Shown here one piece after another: positions 54,937 to 64,000 of a DNA stretch of 64,000 nt. Under the pieces are notes generated by a model that did no database searches, was not told the DNA's origin, and was given only the letters and a program-made list of their open reading frames with translations. Source of the DNA: Actinopolyspora lacussalsi (GTDB lineage Bacteria; Actinomycetota; Actinomycetes; Mycobacteriales; Pseudonocardiaceae); NCBI GenBank assembly GCA_030803735.1, contig JAURUC010000001.1:2559501-2623500 (forward strand), read 5' to 3'. Within the stretch, counting starts at the first letter, position 1. Each line of letters opens with the position of its first letter. The translations under genes were made by a program, and so were the position numbers.

Positions 54937-57205
54937 TGCTTCCCTTCAACGGACTGTAGTTCGGATTCGGCTCGAAATTGTCGGAACGCACGGGAAGACC
55001 GGACTCAGGATCTTTAATTATCTCGTATCGACCAATTATCCGCTCAGGAGAAGTGCCACCGACATGGGCTATCTCCTCCTGCGCCTGGTACTGATGCCCT
55101 GGCACGCTGGCATTTACATCGATGCCACCGGGGGCATCTGTCACGTAAACATACTTCCTGTCGGCAAACTGCAACCAAATGTCCTTGTCACGAGACCAAG
55201 AAACATACCCCGATTCTGTATTGTTCTCAACGTAGTCATCGAGGTCCAGATTTCGCGCATCTCTCGCCTCGAACCCATTATCGAAAACATCGGAGCGATC
55301 ATCGACACGGTACAACAACTCGTTGCTCTGGCGCCACACCATGTTGTCAGGAAGCTGAGCCGGATCGATCGGATCAATCGCGGTTTGGCGTATGTCTTCC
55401 GCTATGCCACTCCCTTCCAGCTCGTCGACATCATTCCCGGATCGCTTCGCCACATCCGAAGTTTCGTCTTCCTGGCCGGGGGCATCCCGGGAAGGAACAT
55501 CATCACTCCCACCCGAAACATCTCGGTACGTACCCGAATTCTCACCCCGGGTACCCTCTCCTGAACCCGGCTCGGAACGAGAGACGGACTCCGCATCCCG
55601 TGCTCCAAAACTTCCGTGAGAGTCAGGAGAACTTACGCCGTCGGGCTGCGGGCCGAACCCGCCGTCCGGGCGAGGACCGGGGCCGAAGTCCTGCTGAGGC
55701 GCACTGCCCGGCCCGAAAGGATGCGTCCCCGCTTGCTGTCCGGCAGGATCGCCGAAACCTCCCGTTCCGGGGGAGGGTGGTTCCGGCCGCAGCGGTTGGG
55801 CCGGCTGCGGCGACAGGTCCTGATTCGTCCACGGAGGCGCCGAGCTCGACACCTCGTGTTGCGGGACGTTCGGTTGCGCGAGGTGCTGCTGCGGTGGAGT
55901 CGGATTCCCCGCCGATTGGCCATGACCTCCCGGCTGCTGCCCCTGATTGCTCGGTTGGTTCGGCTGGCTCGATTGGCTCGGCTGATTCGGCTGGTTCTGC
56001 TGGTGCTGGCCGTGGTGGGATGGCTGACTCGAGCGTTGTTGCGATCCACTCGAGCCGTCTTTCGACGGGGACGACGACCCGGCATCGGGCTCGTCGGGCT
56101 TGGCACGCTTCACCGTGGAAGACAGGTCCGAGGCACGCTTACCCAAACCGGCGAGCTCATCGCCGGACCTGCCGAACTTCCCGGCCATGCTGCTGAGCTT
56201 GGCCGCGCCACCGCTGCCGCCGGCCAACGAGGCCAGCGCACTCGGCACCGACTTGCCGAGGGCCTGCGCGGGATTGTTCTGCCATCCCTCGACATTGAGG
56301 GTGGTCTTCACGGCCTGGTACGGGTGCGTCACCGCCCCGACCACGCCTTTTCCCATGGTTAAGAGGTTCTCGCCGTAGGAGGCCGGATGGGTGAGGTTGT
56401 ACGGGTCGACCGGATTGATCATCCGGATACCCTTGACCATCTCGGCCGCACCGGAGACCACACCACTCCCGAAATCCTGGAGCGCGTCGATGTGGGCCTG
56501 GAAGCCGTCGACCATGTTGTCGCGCCACCTGGCGAGCACACCGGGCTCTTCCGGGGCATCCGCACAGGCGCGCTTCAGGATCCCGGCAGCACGGTCGCCC
56601 GCCGCGTTCACCTCGGCCTTGGCTTGTTCGATGATCTCCTTCGCGGCACGCTTGTCGTCCGCGGTGGGATCGACGAACTCGCCGGGACGTGCCATGTCGG
56701 GTGCCGGTCCACCACCGTTGGCACGTCGAACCTGCGCGTTGTAGTTCTCCACCTCGGCGTTGTGCCGCTGCCGGGCTTGTTCGGAGCGCTGCTGAGCAGC
56801 TTCAAGGTCCTGTTGTGCCCGGTTGGCCCGCCGTTGTGCGGACTCCAAAGTCTCCGCGTAGTCGGTGACGGCCTTCCCTGCCTCGGTCAACGCGTCGGCG
56901 GCACGAAACCATTTCGGAGCGGCCTGGTCCAGGTACGCGTGGAAACCGTCGGCGGCCTTGCCGTACCAGCCGCCGTCGTCGATGGCCCTGAACCCCTCAC
57001 CGGCTCGCTCGCACGCCTTGCCGAGCGTGCTCAAGTGATCGGCCGTCTCGCGCAGGGTGGCCGGCTCACCGGGTACGGGGCCTTGCCCCTGCGAACGCAA
57101 CCAGTCGGCGGCGGTCTCACCGCCCCCAGGAACCCACTCCACGGCATGGTCGAAGTTGTCGGCGATCCAGGCGGCGTCCTGCCCGATCGAACTCTGATTG
57201 CTCAT
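54929..57205 (-). CDS. Polymorphic toxin: WXG-type N-terminus with C-terminal ADP-ribosyltransferase domain
   Basis: 758 residues from ATG 57205, 7 nt after the preceding gene. N-terminal alpha-helical export domain (about 1-150: IDDGGWYGKAADGFHAYLDQ with a W-x-G turn; then a long coiled coil). A pretoxin-like region (RMINPVDPYNLTHPASYGEN) is followed by a Pro/Gln/Ser-rich middle (about 380-580). C-terminal ADP-ribosyltransferase-type domain: YRVDDRSDVFDNGFEARD (R motif), SGYVSWSRDKDIW (S-x-S motif) and YQAQEEIAHVGG (Q-x-E motif), the pattern of the pierisin/scabin-like branch. Likely secreted by a type VII system and neutralised by the next gene. The C-terminal DNA is visibly AT-rich. Confidence 0.82.
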   Translation of the reverse strand: MSNQSSIGQDAAWIADNFDHAVEWVPGGGETAADWLRSQGQGPVPGEPATLRETADHLSTLGKACERAGEGFRAIDDGGWYGKAADGFHAYLDQAAPKWFRAADALTEAGKAVTDYAETLESAQRRANRAQQDLEAAQQRSEQARQRHNAEVENYNAQVRRANGGGPAPDMARPGEFVDPTADDKRAAKEIIEQAKAEVNAAGDRAAGILKRACADAPEEPGVLARWRDNMVDGFQAHIDALQDFGSGVVSGAAEMVKGIRMINPVDPYNLTHPASYGENLLTMGKGVVGAVTHPYQAVKTTLNVEGWQNNPAQALGKSVPSALASLAGGSGGAAKLSSMAGKFGRSGDELAGLGKRASDLSSTVKRAKPDEPDAGSSSPSKDGSSGSQQRSSQPSHHGQHQQNQPNQPSQSSQPNQPSNQGQQPGGHGQSAGNPTPPQQHLAQPNVPQHEVSSSAPPWTNQDLSPQPAQPLRPEPPSPGTGGFGDPAGQQAGTHPFGPGSAPQQDFGPGPRPDGGFGPQPDGVSSPDSHGSFGARDAESVSRSEPGSGEGTRGENSGTYRDVSGGSDDVPSRDAPGQEDETSDVAKRSGNDVDELEGSGIAEDIRQTAIDPIDPAQLPDNMVWRQSNELLYRVDDRSDVFDNGFEARDARNLDLDDYVENNTESGYVSWSRDKDIWLQFADRKYVYVTDAPGGIDVNASVPGHQYQAQEEIAHVGGTSPERIIGRYEIIKDPESGLPVRSDNFEPNPNYSPLKGSNE

Positions 57206-57212
57206 ACCGGAT

Positions 57213-57704
57213 CTAGCCGACCTCGCCGTCACCGTTGTTGTCGGACCCCTGAAGCATCTCGAAGGTTGTCGAGCCGGGAACCAACCCACTGCCGATCTGT
57301 CCCCATGACCTGTCCTGCCAAGCGGTGGTACTCGTCGAAGGATCCCCCACCGCGGTCCCCACGATGCCTTTGAGGGTTCCGTTGACGGCGTCCTCGACCT
57401 TCTCGTAGGTGCTCCTGGTGTCCCCCAACGCTTCGGCGGCCCCCACACCGTCGTCGACGAGGTGACGCAATCCCCACTGCCATCTCCCGCCGAAGGCGCG
57501 AAGTGCCTCCCCGAGTCCTTCGTGCCCGACCTCGGTGGAAGCATCCAACGAAACCCCGGCAAACAGCCCGACTCCCTGCTCGGCCATGTGCCCCGCTCCC
57601 CAACCGAGCATCTCGCGGAGTTCGCTCACGACCTTCTCGACGCCCTTCTCAGCGTCGGCCAGGGCATCCAGATCCACTCCGAACTCGTTCTGCTCCTGAC
57701 TCAT
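57213..57704 (-). CDS. WXG-like protein of the toxin operon
   Basis: 163 residues. Predicted helical hairpin with FGGRWQWGLRHLVDDGVGAA at the turn (W-x-W-G, WXG100-like) between a Glu/Lys-rich first helix (LADAEKGVEKVVSELREMLG) and a second with TRSTYEKVEDAVNGTLKG. Probably the export partner or chaperone of the following toxin. Overlaps the SseB-like gene in ATGA. Confidence 0.72.
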   Translation of the reverse strand: MSQEQNEFGVDLDALADAEKGVEKVVSELREMLGWGAGHMAEQGVGLFAGVSLDASTEVGHEGLGEALRAFGGRWQWGLRHLVDDGVGAAEALGDTRSTYEKVEDAVNGTLKGIVGTAVGDPSTSTTAWQDRSWGQIGSGLVPGSTTFEMLQGSDNNGDGEVG

Positions 57705-58192
57705 CGGCTCGGCTCCTCCTCGGGGGTCGCAACTGCCAACGACTCGGGAACTATGCCCACCACGGGCGGAAGGGCGAACGGACGCTCACCCACCGCGTCG
57801 AGCATGATCCCGGTACCGTGGGGAAGCCGGGGCAGGCACTCGTCGATGAGCTCCGCACCGGACAGCAACCCGTAGTCGACCTCCTCGGTCCAGCCCGCCT
57901 CGTGGAAGAAGCCCGCCAACTGCCGAAGGTCGGAGAACACGGGCAACCAGCACAGTCCCTCGTACCAGACCTGGCGAAGCGTGTGCCCCGCCGCTGCGGG
58001 GATCACCTCCACCGCGAGTACCGCGCGTCGGAACGCCCTCATCAGCTCCTGGAGGTCAACATTACCGGCGCGGGCGGCGTCGACGGCCGCTAGCAGCTCG
58101 GCCGAGGCATCGTCGCGCTCCTCTTCCGCCGGCCCCTCGGCCACCGACAGCGGCAGCGTTCCACGCAACGTCACTGTCCGGGATTGATCCAT
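57701..58192 (-). CDS. SseB N-terminal domain protein
   Basis: 163 residues: LMRAFRRAVLAVEVIPAAAG, then LCWLPVFSDLRQLAGFFHEA and VDYGLLSGAELIDECLPRLP, GTGIMLDAVGERPFALPP. SseB-domain proteins occur with type VII secretion toxins in actinomycetes; role probably chaperone or targeting. First gene of the four-gene operon 58192 to 54346; no promoter was identified. Confidence 0.75.
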   Translation of the reverse strand: MDQSRTVTLRGTLPLSVAEGPAEEERDDASAELLAAVDAARAGNVDLQELMRAFRRAVLAVEVIPAAAGHTLRQVWYEGLCWLPVFSDLRQLAGFFHEAGWTEEVDYGLLSGAELIDECLPRLPHGTGIMLDAVGERPFALPPVVGIVPESLAVATPEEEPSR

Positions 58193-58451
58193 GAACTACG
58201 ACCCGTTTCGTACTCATCACAGAAGGAAGTCCCCTGCTCCCCGCTACACGCTCCGGCCGACCGCCGAGCCCCCTCAATCCCGCGAGGCGGATTCGTAATC
58301 ACGCGGAAAAACCATGATCACAAATCAGGTGCCCCGACCGCCACCCCACGAATCATGGCGAGAGATATCACTCGGACAGGACCAGGCGGAGTCCGGAACG
58401 GAACCGCACGCCACATCGGAAGGAACCCGCGCCCAGGAAGAGGCCCGAACC
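58193..58451. other. Intergenic region between mfd and the toxin operon
   Basis: About 260 bp, both neighbours leftward. It must contain the mfd 3' end signals and the toxin operon promoter. No gene or clear hairpin is seen. GC is lower near 58190-58340. Confidence 0.4.
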
Positions 58452-61400
58452 TCACCCGGCTGCGACGGGCGCGGCGGCCAGCGACTCCACCAGCTTGCCG
58501 CACCAGTCCAGCAGCTCCTCGTCCCGCAGCTGCGGCGCTCCGATGTTGCCGCCCGCCGCGCCCTCGGTCGGCCGGGCCACCGAGACGGTGCGCACGGCCG
58601 ACTTGTAGACCGCCTTCGGGTAGAGCCGCTTCATGCGCATCTGGGCCGAATCGGACAGTTCCAGCGGCGCGAACCGGATCGAGGTTCCCTGCAACGTCAC
58701 CTCGGTCACGCCGTACTCGCGGCACAGCTGGCGGAACGCGGTGACCCGCAGCAGTCGTTCCACCGACCGCGGCGGCGTGCCGTAGCGGTCGGCGAGCTCG
58801 TTGCGCACGGCGTCCAAATCGGACTGTCCGGAGGAGGCGGCGATCTTGCGGTAGGCCTCCAGCCGCAACCGCTCCCCCGGCACGTAGTCGTGCGGGATGT
58901 GCGCGTCGACCGGCAGGTCCACCCGCACGTCGGTGAGTTCCTCCTGCTCCTCCGGCTCGGCCCCGGCGTCCTCGCGGTAGGCCTGCACCGCCTCGCCGAC
59001 CAGCCGCATGTACAGGTCGAAGCCGACCCCGGCGATGTGCCCGGACTGCTCGGAACCGAGGATGTTGCCCGCGCCCCTGATCTCCAGGTCCTTCATGGCC
59101 ACGGCCATCCCCGCCCCGAGCTCCGAGTTCTGCGCGATGGTGGCCAGTCGGTCGTGCGCGGTGTCGGTCAGCGGTTTCTCCGGCGGGTAGAGGAAGTACG
59201 CGTAGCCGCGTTCCCTGGCCCGGCCGACCCTGCCGCGCAGCTGGTGCAGCTGCGCCAGCCCCAGCGCGTCCGAGCGGTCCACGATCAGCGTGTTGGCGTT
59301 CGAGATGTCCAGGCCGGTCTCCACGATCGTGGTGCACACCAGCACGTCGTACTCGCGTTCCCAGAACCCCTGGATGATCTTTTCCAGCCGGTCCTCGTTC
59401 ATCTGCCCGTGCGCGGTGACCACCCGCGCCTCCGGAACGAGTTCACGCAGGTGCCGGGCGGTCTTCTCGATGTCGTGCACCCGGTTGTGCACGAAGAACA
59501 CCTGACCGTCCCGCAGCAGTTCCCGTCGCACCGCAGCGGCGACCTGCTTCTCGTCGTAGACACCCACGTAGGTCAGCACCGGGTGGCGCTCCTCCGGAGG
59601 GGTGAGGATGTTGGACATCTCGCGGATGCCCGCCATGCTCATCTCCAGGGTGCGCGGGATGGGGGTGGCCGACATGGTCAGCACGTCCACGTGGGTGCGC
59701 AGCTGCTTGATGTGCTCCTTGTGCTCCACACCGAAGCGCTGCTCCTCGTCGACGATGACCATCCCGAGGTCCTTGTAGCGCACCCCCGTCTGCAGCAACC
59801 GGTGGGTGCCGATGACGATGTCCACCTCACCGGTGAGCAGCCCGTTGACGGTCTGCTCGGACTCGTACGGATCGGTGAACCGGGAGAGCCCCTTGATGTT
59901 GACCGGGAAGGAGTGCATCCGGTCGGTGAAGGTGTTCAGGTGCTGCTGCGCCAGCAGGGTGGTCGGCACCAGCACCGCCACCTGCTTGCCGTCCTGCACC
60001 GCCTTGAACGCCGCGCGCACCGCGATCTCGGTCTTGCCGTAGCCGACGTCACCGCAGATGACCCGGTCCATCGGGACCGAGTTCCGCATGTCGGTCTTGA
60101 CCTCCTCGATCGCGGCGAGCTGATCACCGGTCTCGGTGTAGGGAAAGGCGTCCTCCAGCTCGCGCTGCCACGGAGAGTCCTCGCCGAAGGCGTGACCGGG
60201 CGCGGACTGCCTGGCCGCGTAGAGCTGGACCAGCTCCGAGGCGATCTCCTTGACGGCCTTGCGGGCCTTGGCCTTGGTGTTCTTCCAGTCGGAACCGCCG
60301 AGCTTGTTCAGCGTGGGGACCTCGCCACCGACGTAGCGCGAGACCTCGTCGAGCTGGTCGGTCGGCACGAACAACCGGTCGCCCGACTGCCCCCGCTTGC
60401 TGGAGGCGTACTCCAGCACCAGGTACTCGCGGGTGGCGCCGCCGATGGTGCGCTGCACCATCTCGACGTACTTGCCGATGCCGTGCTGCTCGTGCACCAC
60501 GTGATCGCCCGGTTTGAGCGCGAGCGGATCCACCCCGTTGCGCCGCCGCGAGGGCATCCGGCGCATGTCCTTGGTGGAGGTGCCGCCGCGACCGCCGGTC
60601 AGATCGGCCTCGGTGAGCACCACCAGCCCCACGTCGGGGGCGGCGAAGCCGTCCTCCATGTCGGCGCGCACCACCGTGACCACACCGGCCTCCGGCGCCT
60701 CCGCGAGCCCGTTCTCGGCGTGCCGGGCGGGCAGATCCACCTCGCCCAGCTGCTGGACGGCGCGCTGCGCGGTACCGGTGCCGGGCACCACCAGCAGCGT
60801 GGCACCACCACCGGCGGTGTGGGCGCGCAGGTCGTCGAAGGCCCGCGACACGTCACCGCGGTACTGCTCTACCTGCTTCAGCCCGAGCCGCAGGGCCTCG
60901 TCGTCACCCTCCTCGACGCTGCTGAACTGGCTCAGGGTCCACCACGGCAGCCCGAGTTCGCGGGTGTACTCGGCAACCTCGGCCAGCTCACGGTAGGCGG
61001 AGGCGCCGAGGTCGATTGGAGCGTTGCCGCCGTCGGCCGCGACCATCCAGGAGGCTTCGAGGAACTCCTCACCGGTCCGCACCAGATCCGCCGCCCGCGC
61101 CCGGACCTTCTCCGGATCGGCGAGCACCACGTGGGTGCCCTCGGGCAGCAGATCGGTCAGCAACTCCATCCTGCCCGCGCACAGCGCCGGTATCAGCGCC
61201 TCCATGCCTTCGGTGGCGATCCCCTCGGCGAGGCTGTTGAGCATCTCGCCGAGCTGCGCGTCACCCGAGTGGTGCTCGGACAGTTCGCGGGCCTTGGCGC
61301 GCACGTCCTCGGTGAGCAGCAGCTCGCGGCACGGCGGTGCGTGCAGCCGGGGCGGGTCCTGCTCGTCGGAGCCGTCGGACAGCGAGCGCTGGTCGGAGAC

Positions 61401-62063
61401 CGAGAAGGGGCGGATGGCGGTGACCTCGTCGCCGAAGAACTCCAACCGCAGCGGGTGTTCCTCGGTCGGCGGGAAGACGTCGACGATGCCGCCGCGCACC
61501 GCGAACTCACCGCGCTTCTCGACCATGTCCACGCGGTTGTAGGCGAGTTCGGTCAGGCGGGTGGCGAGCTGTTCGAACTCGTGCTCCTCGCCCACCCCGA
61601 GCAGCACCGGCGGTAGCTCCCCCAGACCGGGCGCGACCGGCTGAATCAGACTGCGCACGGTGGTGACCAGCACTCGCAGGGCGCCGTGCGGGTGTTCCTC
61701 GGGATGGGCGAGCCTGCGCAGCACCGCGAGTCGCCGCCCGACGGTGTCCGCGCGCGGGGACAGACGCTCGTGCGGCAGGGTCTCCCAGGAGGGCATGACC
61801 TCGACGCCTTCGGGCCCCAGCATCGAGGAGACCGCCGCCGCGATCTCGTCGGCCTCCCTGCCGGTCGCGGTGACCAACAGCACGGGCCGATCGCTGCCGC
61901 CGAGTCGGCTGCCCGCCGCCAGCGCGGTGGCGACCAGCGGTCGCGCCGCGGCGGGCCCCTCCATCGACAGCCGCGGTGAATCGGCCACGGCCGCGACCCG
62001 CCCCAGCGCCGGGTCACGTGAAAGAGTTTGGAACAGTCCGGCCAGCGGCCCAGCCTGGGTCAT
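58452..62063 (-). CDS. mfd: Transcription-repair coupling factor Mfd
   Basis: 1203 residues from ATG 62063 (GAGG upstream); the frame runs on but without conservation. UvrB-homology domain at the N-terminus ([20 protein letters not shown]), RNA polymerase interaction domain ([20 protein letters not shown]), then RecG-like translocase: Walker [24 protein letters not shown] box, and TRG motif region ([18 protein letters not shown]). Removes stalled polymerase and recruits UvrA. Rv1020 counterpart. Confidence 0.96.
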   Translation of the reverse strand: MTQAGPLAGLFQTLSRDPALGRVAAVADSPRLSMEGPAAARPLVATALAAGSRLGGSDRPVLLVTATGREADEIAAAVSSMLGPEGVEVMPSWETLPHERLSPRADTVGRRLAVLRRLAHPEEHPHGALRVLVTTVRSLIQPVAPGLGELPPVLLGVGEEHEFEQLATRLTELAYNRVDMVEKRGEFAVRGGIVDVFPPTEEHPLRLEFFGDEVTAIRPFSVSDQRSLSDGSDEQDPPRLHAPPCRELLLTEDVRAKARELSEHHSGDAQLGEMLNSLAEGIATEGMEALIPALCAGRMELLTDLLPEGTHVVLADPEKVRARAADLVRTGEEFLEASWMVAADGGNAPIDLGASAYRELAEVAEYTRELGLPWWTLSQFSSVEEGDDEALRLGLKQVEQYRGDVSRAFDDLRAHTAGGGATLLVVPGTGTAQRAVQQLGEVDLPARHAENGLAEAPEAGVVTVVRADMEDGFAAPDVGLVVLTEADLTGGRGGTSTKDMRRMPSRRRNGVDPLALKPGDHVVHEQHGIGKYVEMVQRTIGGATREYLVLEYASSKRGQSGDRLFVPTDQLDEVSRYVGGEVPTLNKLGGSDWKNTKAKARKAVKEIASELVQLYAARQSAPGHAFGEDSPWQRELEDAFPYTETGDQLAAIEEVKTDMRNSVPMDRVICGDVGYGKTEIAVRAAFKAVQDGKQVAVLVPTTLLAQQHLNTFTDRMHSFPVNIKGLSRFTDPYESEQTVNGLLTGEVDIVIGTHRLLQTGVRYKDLGMVIVDEEQRFGVEHKEHIKQLRTHVDVLTMSATPIPRTLEMSMAGIREMSNILTPPEERHPVLTYVGVYDEKQVAAAVRRELLRDGQVFFVHNRVHDIEKTARHLRELVPEARVVTAHGQMNEDRLEKIIQGFWEREYDVLVCTTIVETGLDISNANTLIVDRSDALGLAQLHQLRGRVGRARERGYAYFLYPPEKPLTDTAHDRLATIAQNSELGAGMAVAMKDLEIRGAGNILGSEQSGHIAGVGFDLYMRLVGEAVQAYREDAGAEPEEQEELTDVRVDLPVDAHIPHDYVPGERLRLEAYRKIAASSGQSDLDAVRNELADRYGTPPRSVERLLRVTAFRQLCREYGVTEVTLQGTSIRFAPLELSDSAQMRMKRLYPKAVYKSAVRTVSVARPTEGAAGGNIGAPQLRDEELLDWCGKLVESLAAAPVAAG

Positions 62064-62354
62064 GGAACAACCTCGCACCGCGACGAAGGGAACGTCGGCA
62101 CACGATCCCGCGAACAGTGGGAACGCCGTGAAAGCGGCCTCGCCCGCCGCAGGGCACTGCCTCCGGCCCGCGGGCACCCGAACCAGCGTACGACTCGCGG
62201 GCGGTGGCTCCCGGGCGGCCCGCCCCGTTCCGTGCGGGACACCACCCCCGTTCGGGCGAGGACGCCGCCCGCTCCGGTAACGACACCGCACCGCTCCGGG
62301 CAGTGCCCTGTCGTCCCGGTTCGCCGGGGCCGGAAACGATGCCAGGATGTGGGT
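62064..62354. promoter_or_regulatory. Divergent region of mfd and the sugar dehydrogenase gene
   Basis: About 290 bp holding both promoters. On the plus strand CAGGAT ends 6 nt before ATG 62355 (62343-62348), a weak leaderless -10 box. No other element was seen. Confidence 0.35.
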
Positions 62355-63566
62355 ATGGTCACATCCGATCGTTCACATCTTCCGAACCGACCGGTGATCT
62401 CCCGCCGTGCGGCGCTCTCCGGCATGGCGGGCACGTTGCTGCTGGGAGCCTGCGGCGGCGGGGACACCGACGGTGAACGCACCACGCCCCCGGACCCAGC
62501 GCCGCCGCTGCGGGTGGAGGTGCTGTCCGATCGGCTGGAGCACGGTTGGGACGTGGGATTCCTGCCGAACGGTTCGGCACTCGTGACGCAGCGCCCCGGC
62601 CGACTGGCGGTGGTCGGCGATTCGGGGACCGGCACGGTTCGGGCGAACTTCGACGACCTGCTCGTTCGCGGGGAGGGCGGCCTCATGGGGCTGCTGGTGG
62701 ACCCCGACTTCGACGAGAACCGGCGGTTCCTGACTTGCCAGACGCACCAGCGCGACGGCGAGGCGGTGGACATCAGGCTGGTCGACTGGCGGTTGTCCGC
62801 CGACGGACGGCGGGCCGAGCGGACCGGCACGTTGCTGACCGGCCTGCCGGTCAACCCCAGCGGCAGGCACTCGGGATGCAGACCGGTCCTCGGCCCCGAC
62901 GGGAACCTGCTGGTGACCACCGGGGACACCGCGCGTCCCGACGTGGCGCAGGACCTCGGATCGCTGGGCGGCAAGGTGCTGCGGCTGCGCCCGGACACCG
63001 GTGCTCCCGCGCCGGACAACCCGATGGTCGGCGATCCGGATCCCGCCACCCGGTTGATCTACACCTTCGGCCACCGCAATCCCCAGGGGATAGCCGTGCG
63101 CGAGGACGGCGAGGTGTTCGTGGCCGAGCACGGCCCCGATGTGGACGACGAGCTGAACCGGCTGGTTCGGGGCGGCAACTACGGCTGGGACCCCTCACAG
63201 GGTGGGCGGAGCGGATACTACGACGAGTCGGTGCCGATGACCGATCGGGAGCGGTTCCCCGACGCGGTGCCCGCCGTGTGGACCTCAGGCGACGAGACCG
63301 TGGCGGTCTGCGACGCGACCTTCCTTCGCGGTTCACGCTGGGGATCGCTGGAAGGGGTGCTCGCCGTCACGACGTTGAAGGGCAGCAAGTTGCTGCTGTT
63401 CCGGCTGTCCGACAACGGTCGCTCGGTGCGGCGGATGTGGGCGCCGGAGGAGCTGGACGACACCCACGGCAGGTTGCGAGCCGCCACCCTCGGCCCGGAC
63501 GACGCGCTGTACCTGACCACGTCGAACGGATCCGGCGATCAACTGCTGCGGGTCACCCCGGGCTGA
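62355..63566 (+). CDS. PQQ-dependent sugar dehydrogenase-like lipoprotein
   Basis: 403 residues. Twin-arginine signal [20 protein letters not shown] with lipobox C33 marks a Tat-exported lipoprotein. Glucose/sorbosone dehydrogenase beta-propeller: [79 protein letters not shown] and [22 protein letters not shown]; the conserved GHRNPQG histidine is the PQQ-site base in soluble glucose dehydrogenase. Cofactor and substrate are inferred only from the family. Confidence 0.88.
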   Translation: MVTSDRSHLPNRPVISRRAALSGMAGTLLLGACGGGDTDGERTTPPDPAPPLRVEVLSDRLEHGWDVGFLPNGSALVTQRPGRLAVVGDSGTGTVRANFDDLLVRGEGGLMGLLVDPDFDENRRFLTCQTHQRDGEAVDIRLVDWRLSADGRRAERTGTLLTGLPVNPSGRHSGCRPVLGPDGNLLVTTGDTARPDVAQDLGSLGGKVLRLRPDTGAPAPDNPMVGDPDPATRLIYTFGHRNPQGIAVREDGEVFVAEHGPDVDDELNRLVRGGNYGWDPSQGGRSGYYDESVPMTDRERFPDAVPAVWTSGDETVAVCDATFLRGSRWGSLEGVLAVTTLKGSKLLLFRLSDNGRSVRRMWAPEELDDTHGRLRAATLGPDDALYLTTSNGSGDQLLRVTPG

Positions 63567-63738
63567 TCCCGGGCGGCACCGTGCCGGTTCCGTTAGGCGG
63601 CGATGAGCGAAGCACGGTGTGTCGGTGTTCACTGGCGGTTGTGGCGGTGGGACCGCCGAACCTAACGTTGTCTACTCGACAGTAACTTTTGCCGCTGATG
63701 CCACCGCGTTCCCGGCGCGGCACGGAAGGAACACACCG

Positions 63739-64000
63739 ATGAACATGCTGCTGCGCCTGGTCGTGCTCGCGGTCAAGACCGTGTTCGGCCGCAGGGTGCA
63801 CCCGCTCGGCCCCTGCTACACGAACTTCCGGGTGGCGCCCACCGATCTGGACCTGCTGGGGCACATGAACAACGGTGTCTACTTCTCGATCTTCGATCTC
63901 GGGCGTATCGACCTGATGCTGCGCTCCGGAATACTGCGCAGGATACGGCCGAAGGGCTGGTACGCCGTGGTCACCAACGAGACCGGATCGTTCCGCCGCC
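63739..64000 (+). CDS. Acyl-CoA thioesterase, hotdog fold (3' end beyond window)
   Basis: 87 codons visible from ATG 63739 (GGAAGGAA 8 nt upstream). N-terminal VVLAVKTVFGRRVHPLGPCY, then the hotdog signature TDLDLLGHMNNGVYFSIFDL and GWYAVVTNETGSFRR. The D-x-x-x-H-M-N-N pattern is that of 4HBT-like thioesterases found in actinomycetes. Cut by the window edge. Confidence 0.85.
   Translation, partial: MNMLLRLVVLAVKTVFGRRVHPLGPCYTNFRVAPTDLDLLGHMNNGVYFSIFDLGRIDLMLRSGILRRIRPKGWYAVVTNETGSFRR

Noticed and set aside
58314..61616. A 1100-codon open frame on the plus strand opposite mfd
   Set aside because: It mirrors mfd codon structure (high third-position GC keeps the antisense frame open), has no start signals, and gives a His/Arg/Val-rich sequence with no domain.

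Overview
The window is a high-GC actinomycete chromosome segment. A mycothiol S-conjugate amidase, many GTG and TTG starts, several probably leaderless genes with TANNNT -10 boxes, and DUF397/HTH, DUF4307, DUF501 and EspG-type genes all point to Actinomycetota. Gene order points to the Pseudonocardiales/Actinopolyspora neighbourhood; the genus is inference. Two stretches follow Mycobacterium tuberculosis gene order as I remember it. Positions 1-12.4 kb match Rv1082 to Rv1074c (mca, DUF4307, greA, metB, RDD antigen, cbs, SGNH hydrolase, thiolase). Positions 31.4-62 kb contain the Rv1026 to Rv1020 set (ppx, DUF501, ftsB, eno, lytic transglycosylase, mazG, mfd), interrupted by insertions. A third block (49.2-54.0 kb) matches Rv2252 to Rv2249c (lipid kinase, AGPS-like flavoprotein, TetR, glpD).

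Layout. 0-12.4 kb: thiol and sulfur-amino-acid genes, greA, and an Lrp regulator divergent from 4-hydroxyphenylpyruvate dioxygenase. 12.6-16 kb: Bax-inhibitor-like protein, a YidC-family insertase with a repetitive tail, an FMN reductase. 16-19.4 kb: a btuFCD-type corrinoid importer behind a cobalamin riboswitch. 19.7-24.9 kb: a tRNA with anticodon UAA but no long variable arm, NDH-2, a broken higBA module between two copies of the udg 3' end, the uracil-DNA glycosylase and an S10 peptidase. 25.2-31.3 kb: a complete oligopeptide ABC importer. 31.4-45 kb: exopolyphosphatase, enolase/FtsB/DUF501 operon, three paralogous lytic transglycosylases, MazG, a SurA-like lipoprotein. 45-49.1 kb: an EspG-like protein and a small accessory segment with a four-repeat type I-E-like CRISPR array, an HTH/DUF397 pair and a three-gene operon of unknown function. 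49.2-54 kb: the ether-lipid/glycerol-3-phosphate block. 54.3-58.2 kb: an SseB/WXG/ADP-ribosyltransferase toxin/immunity operon of type VII secretion character. 58.4-64 kb: mfd, a PQQ-type sugar dehydrogenase lipoprotein and a truncated thioesterase.

The least expected content lies between the genes. Two intergenic repeat families recur throughout. P is a 14-bp palindrome (ATTTCGCGAGAAAT type) with a fixed asymmetric flank, seen 12 times. H is a ~110-bp long hairpin seen seven times plus one decayed copy, and its arms carry compensatory changes between copies. In four places H and P are joined by a conserved linker into one composite element. One H copy separates btuC from btuD, and inverted P pairs bracket the CRISPR/HTH accessory segment. 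No transposase lies in the window. I regard this composite element as the best candidate for something not yet described.
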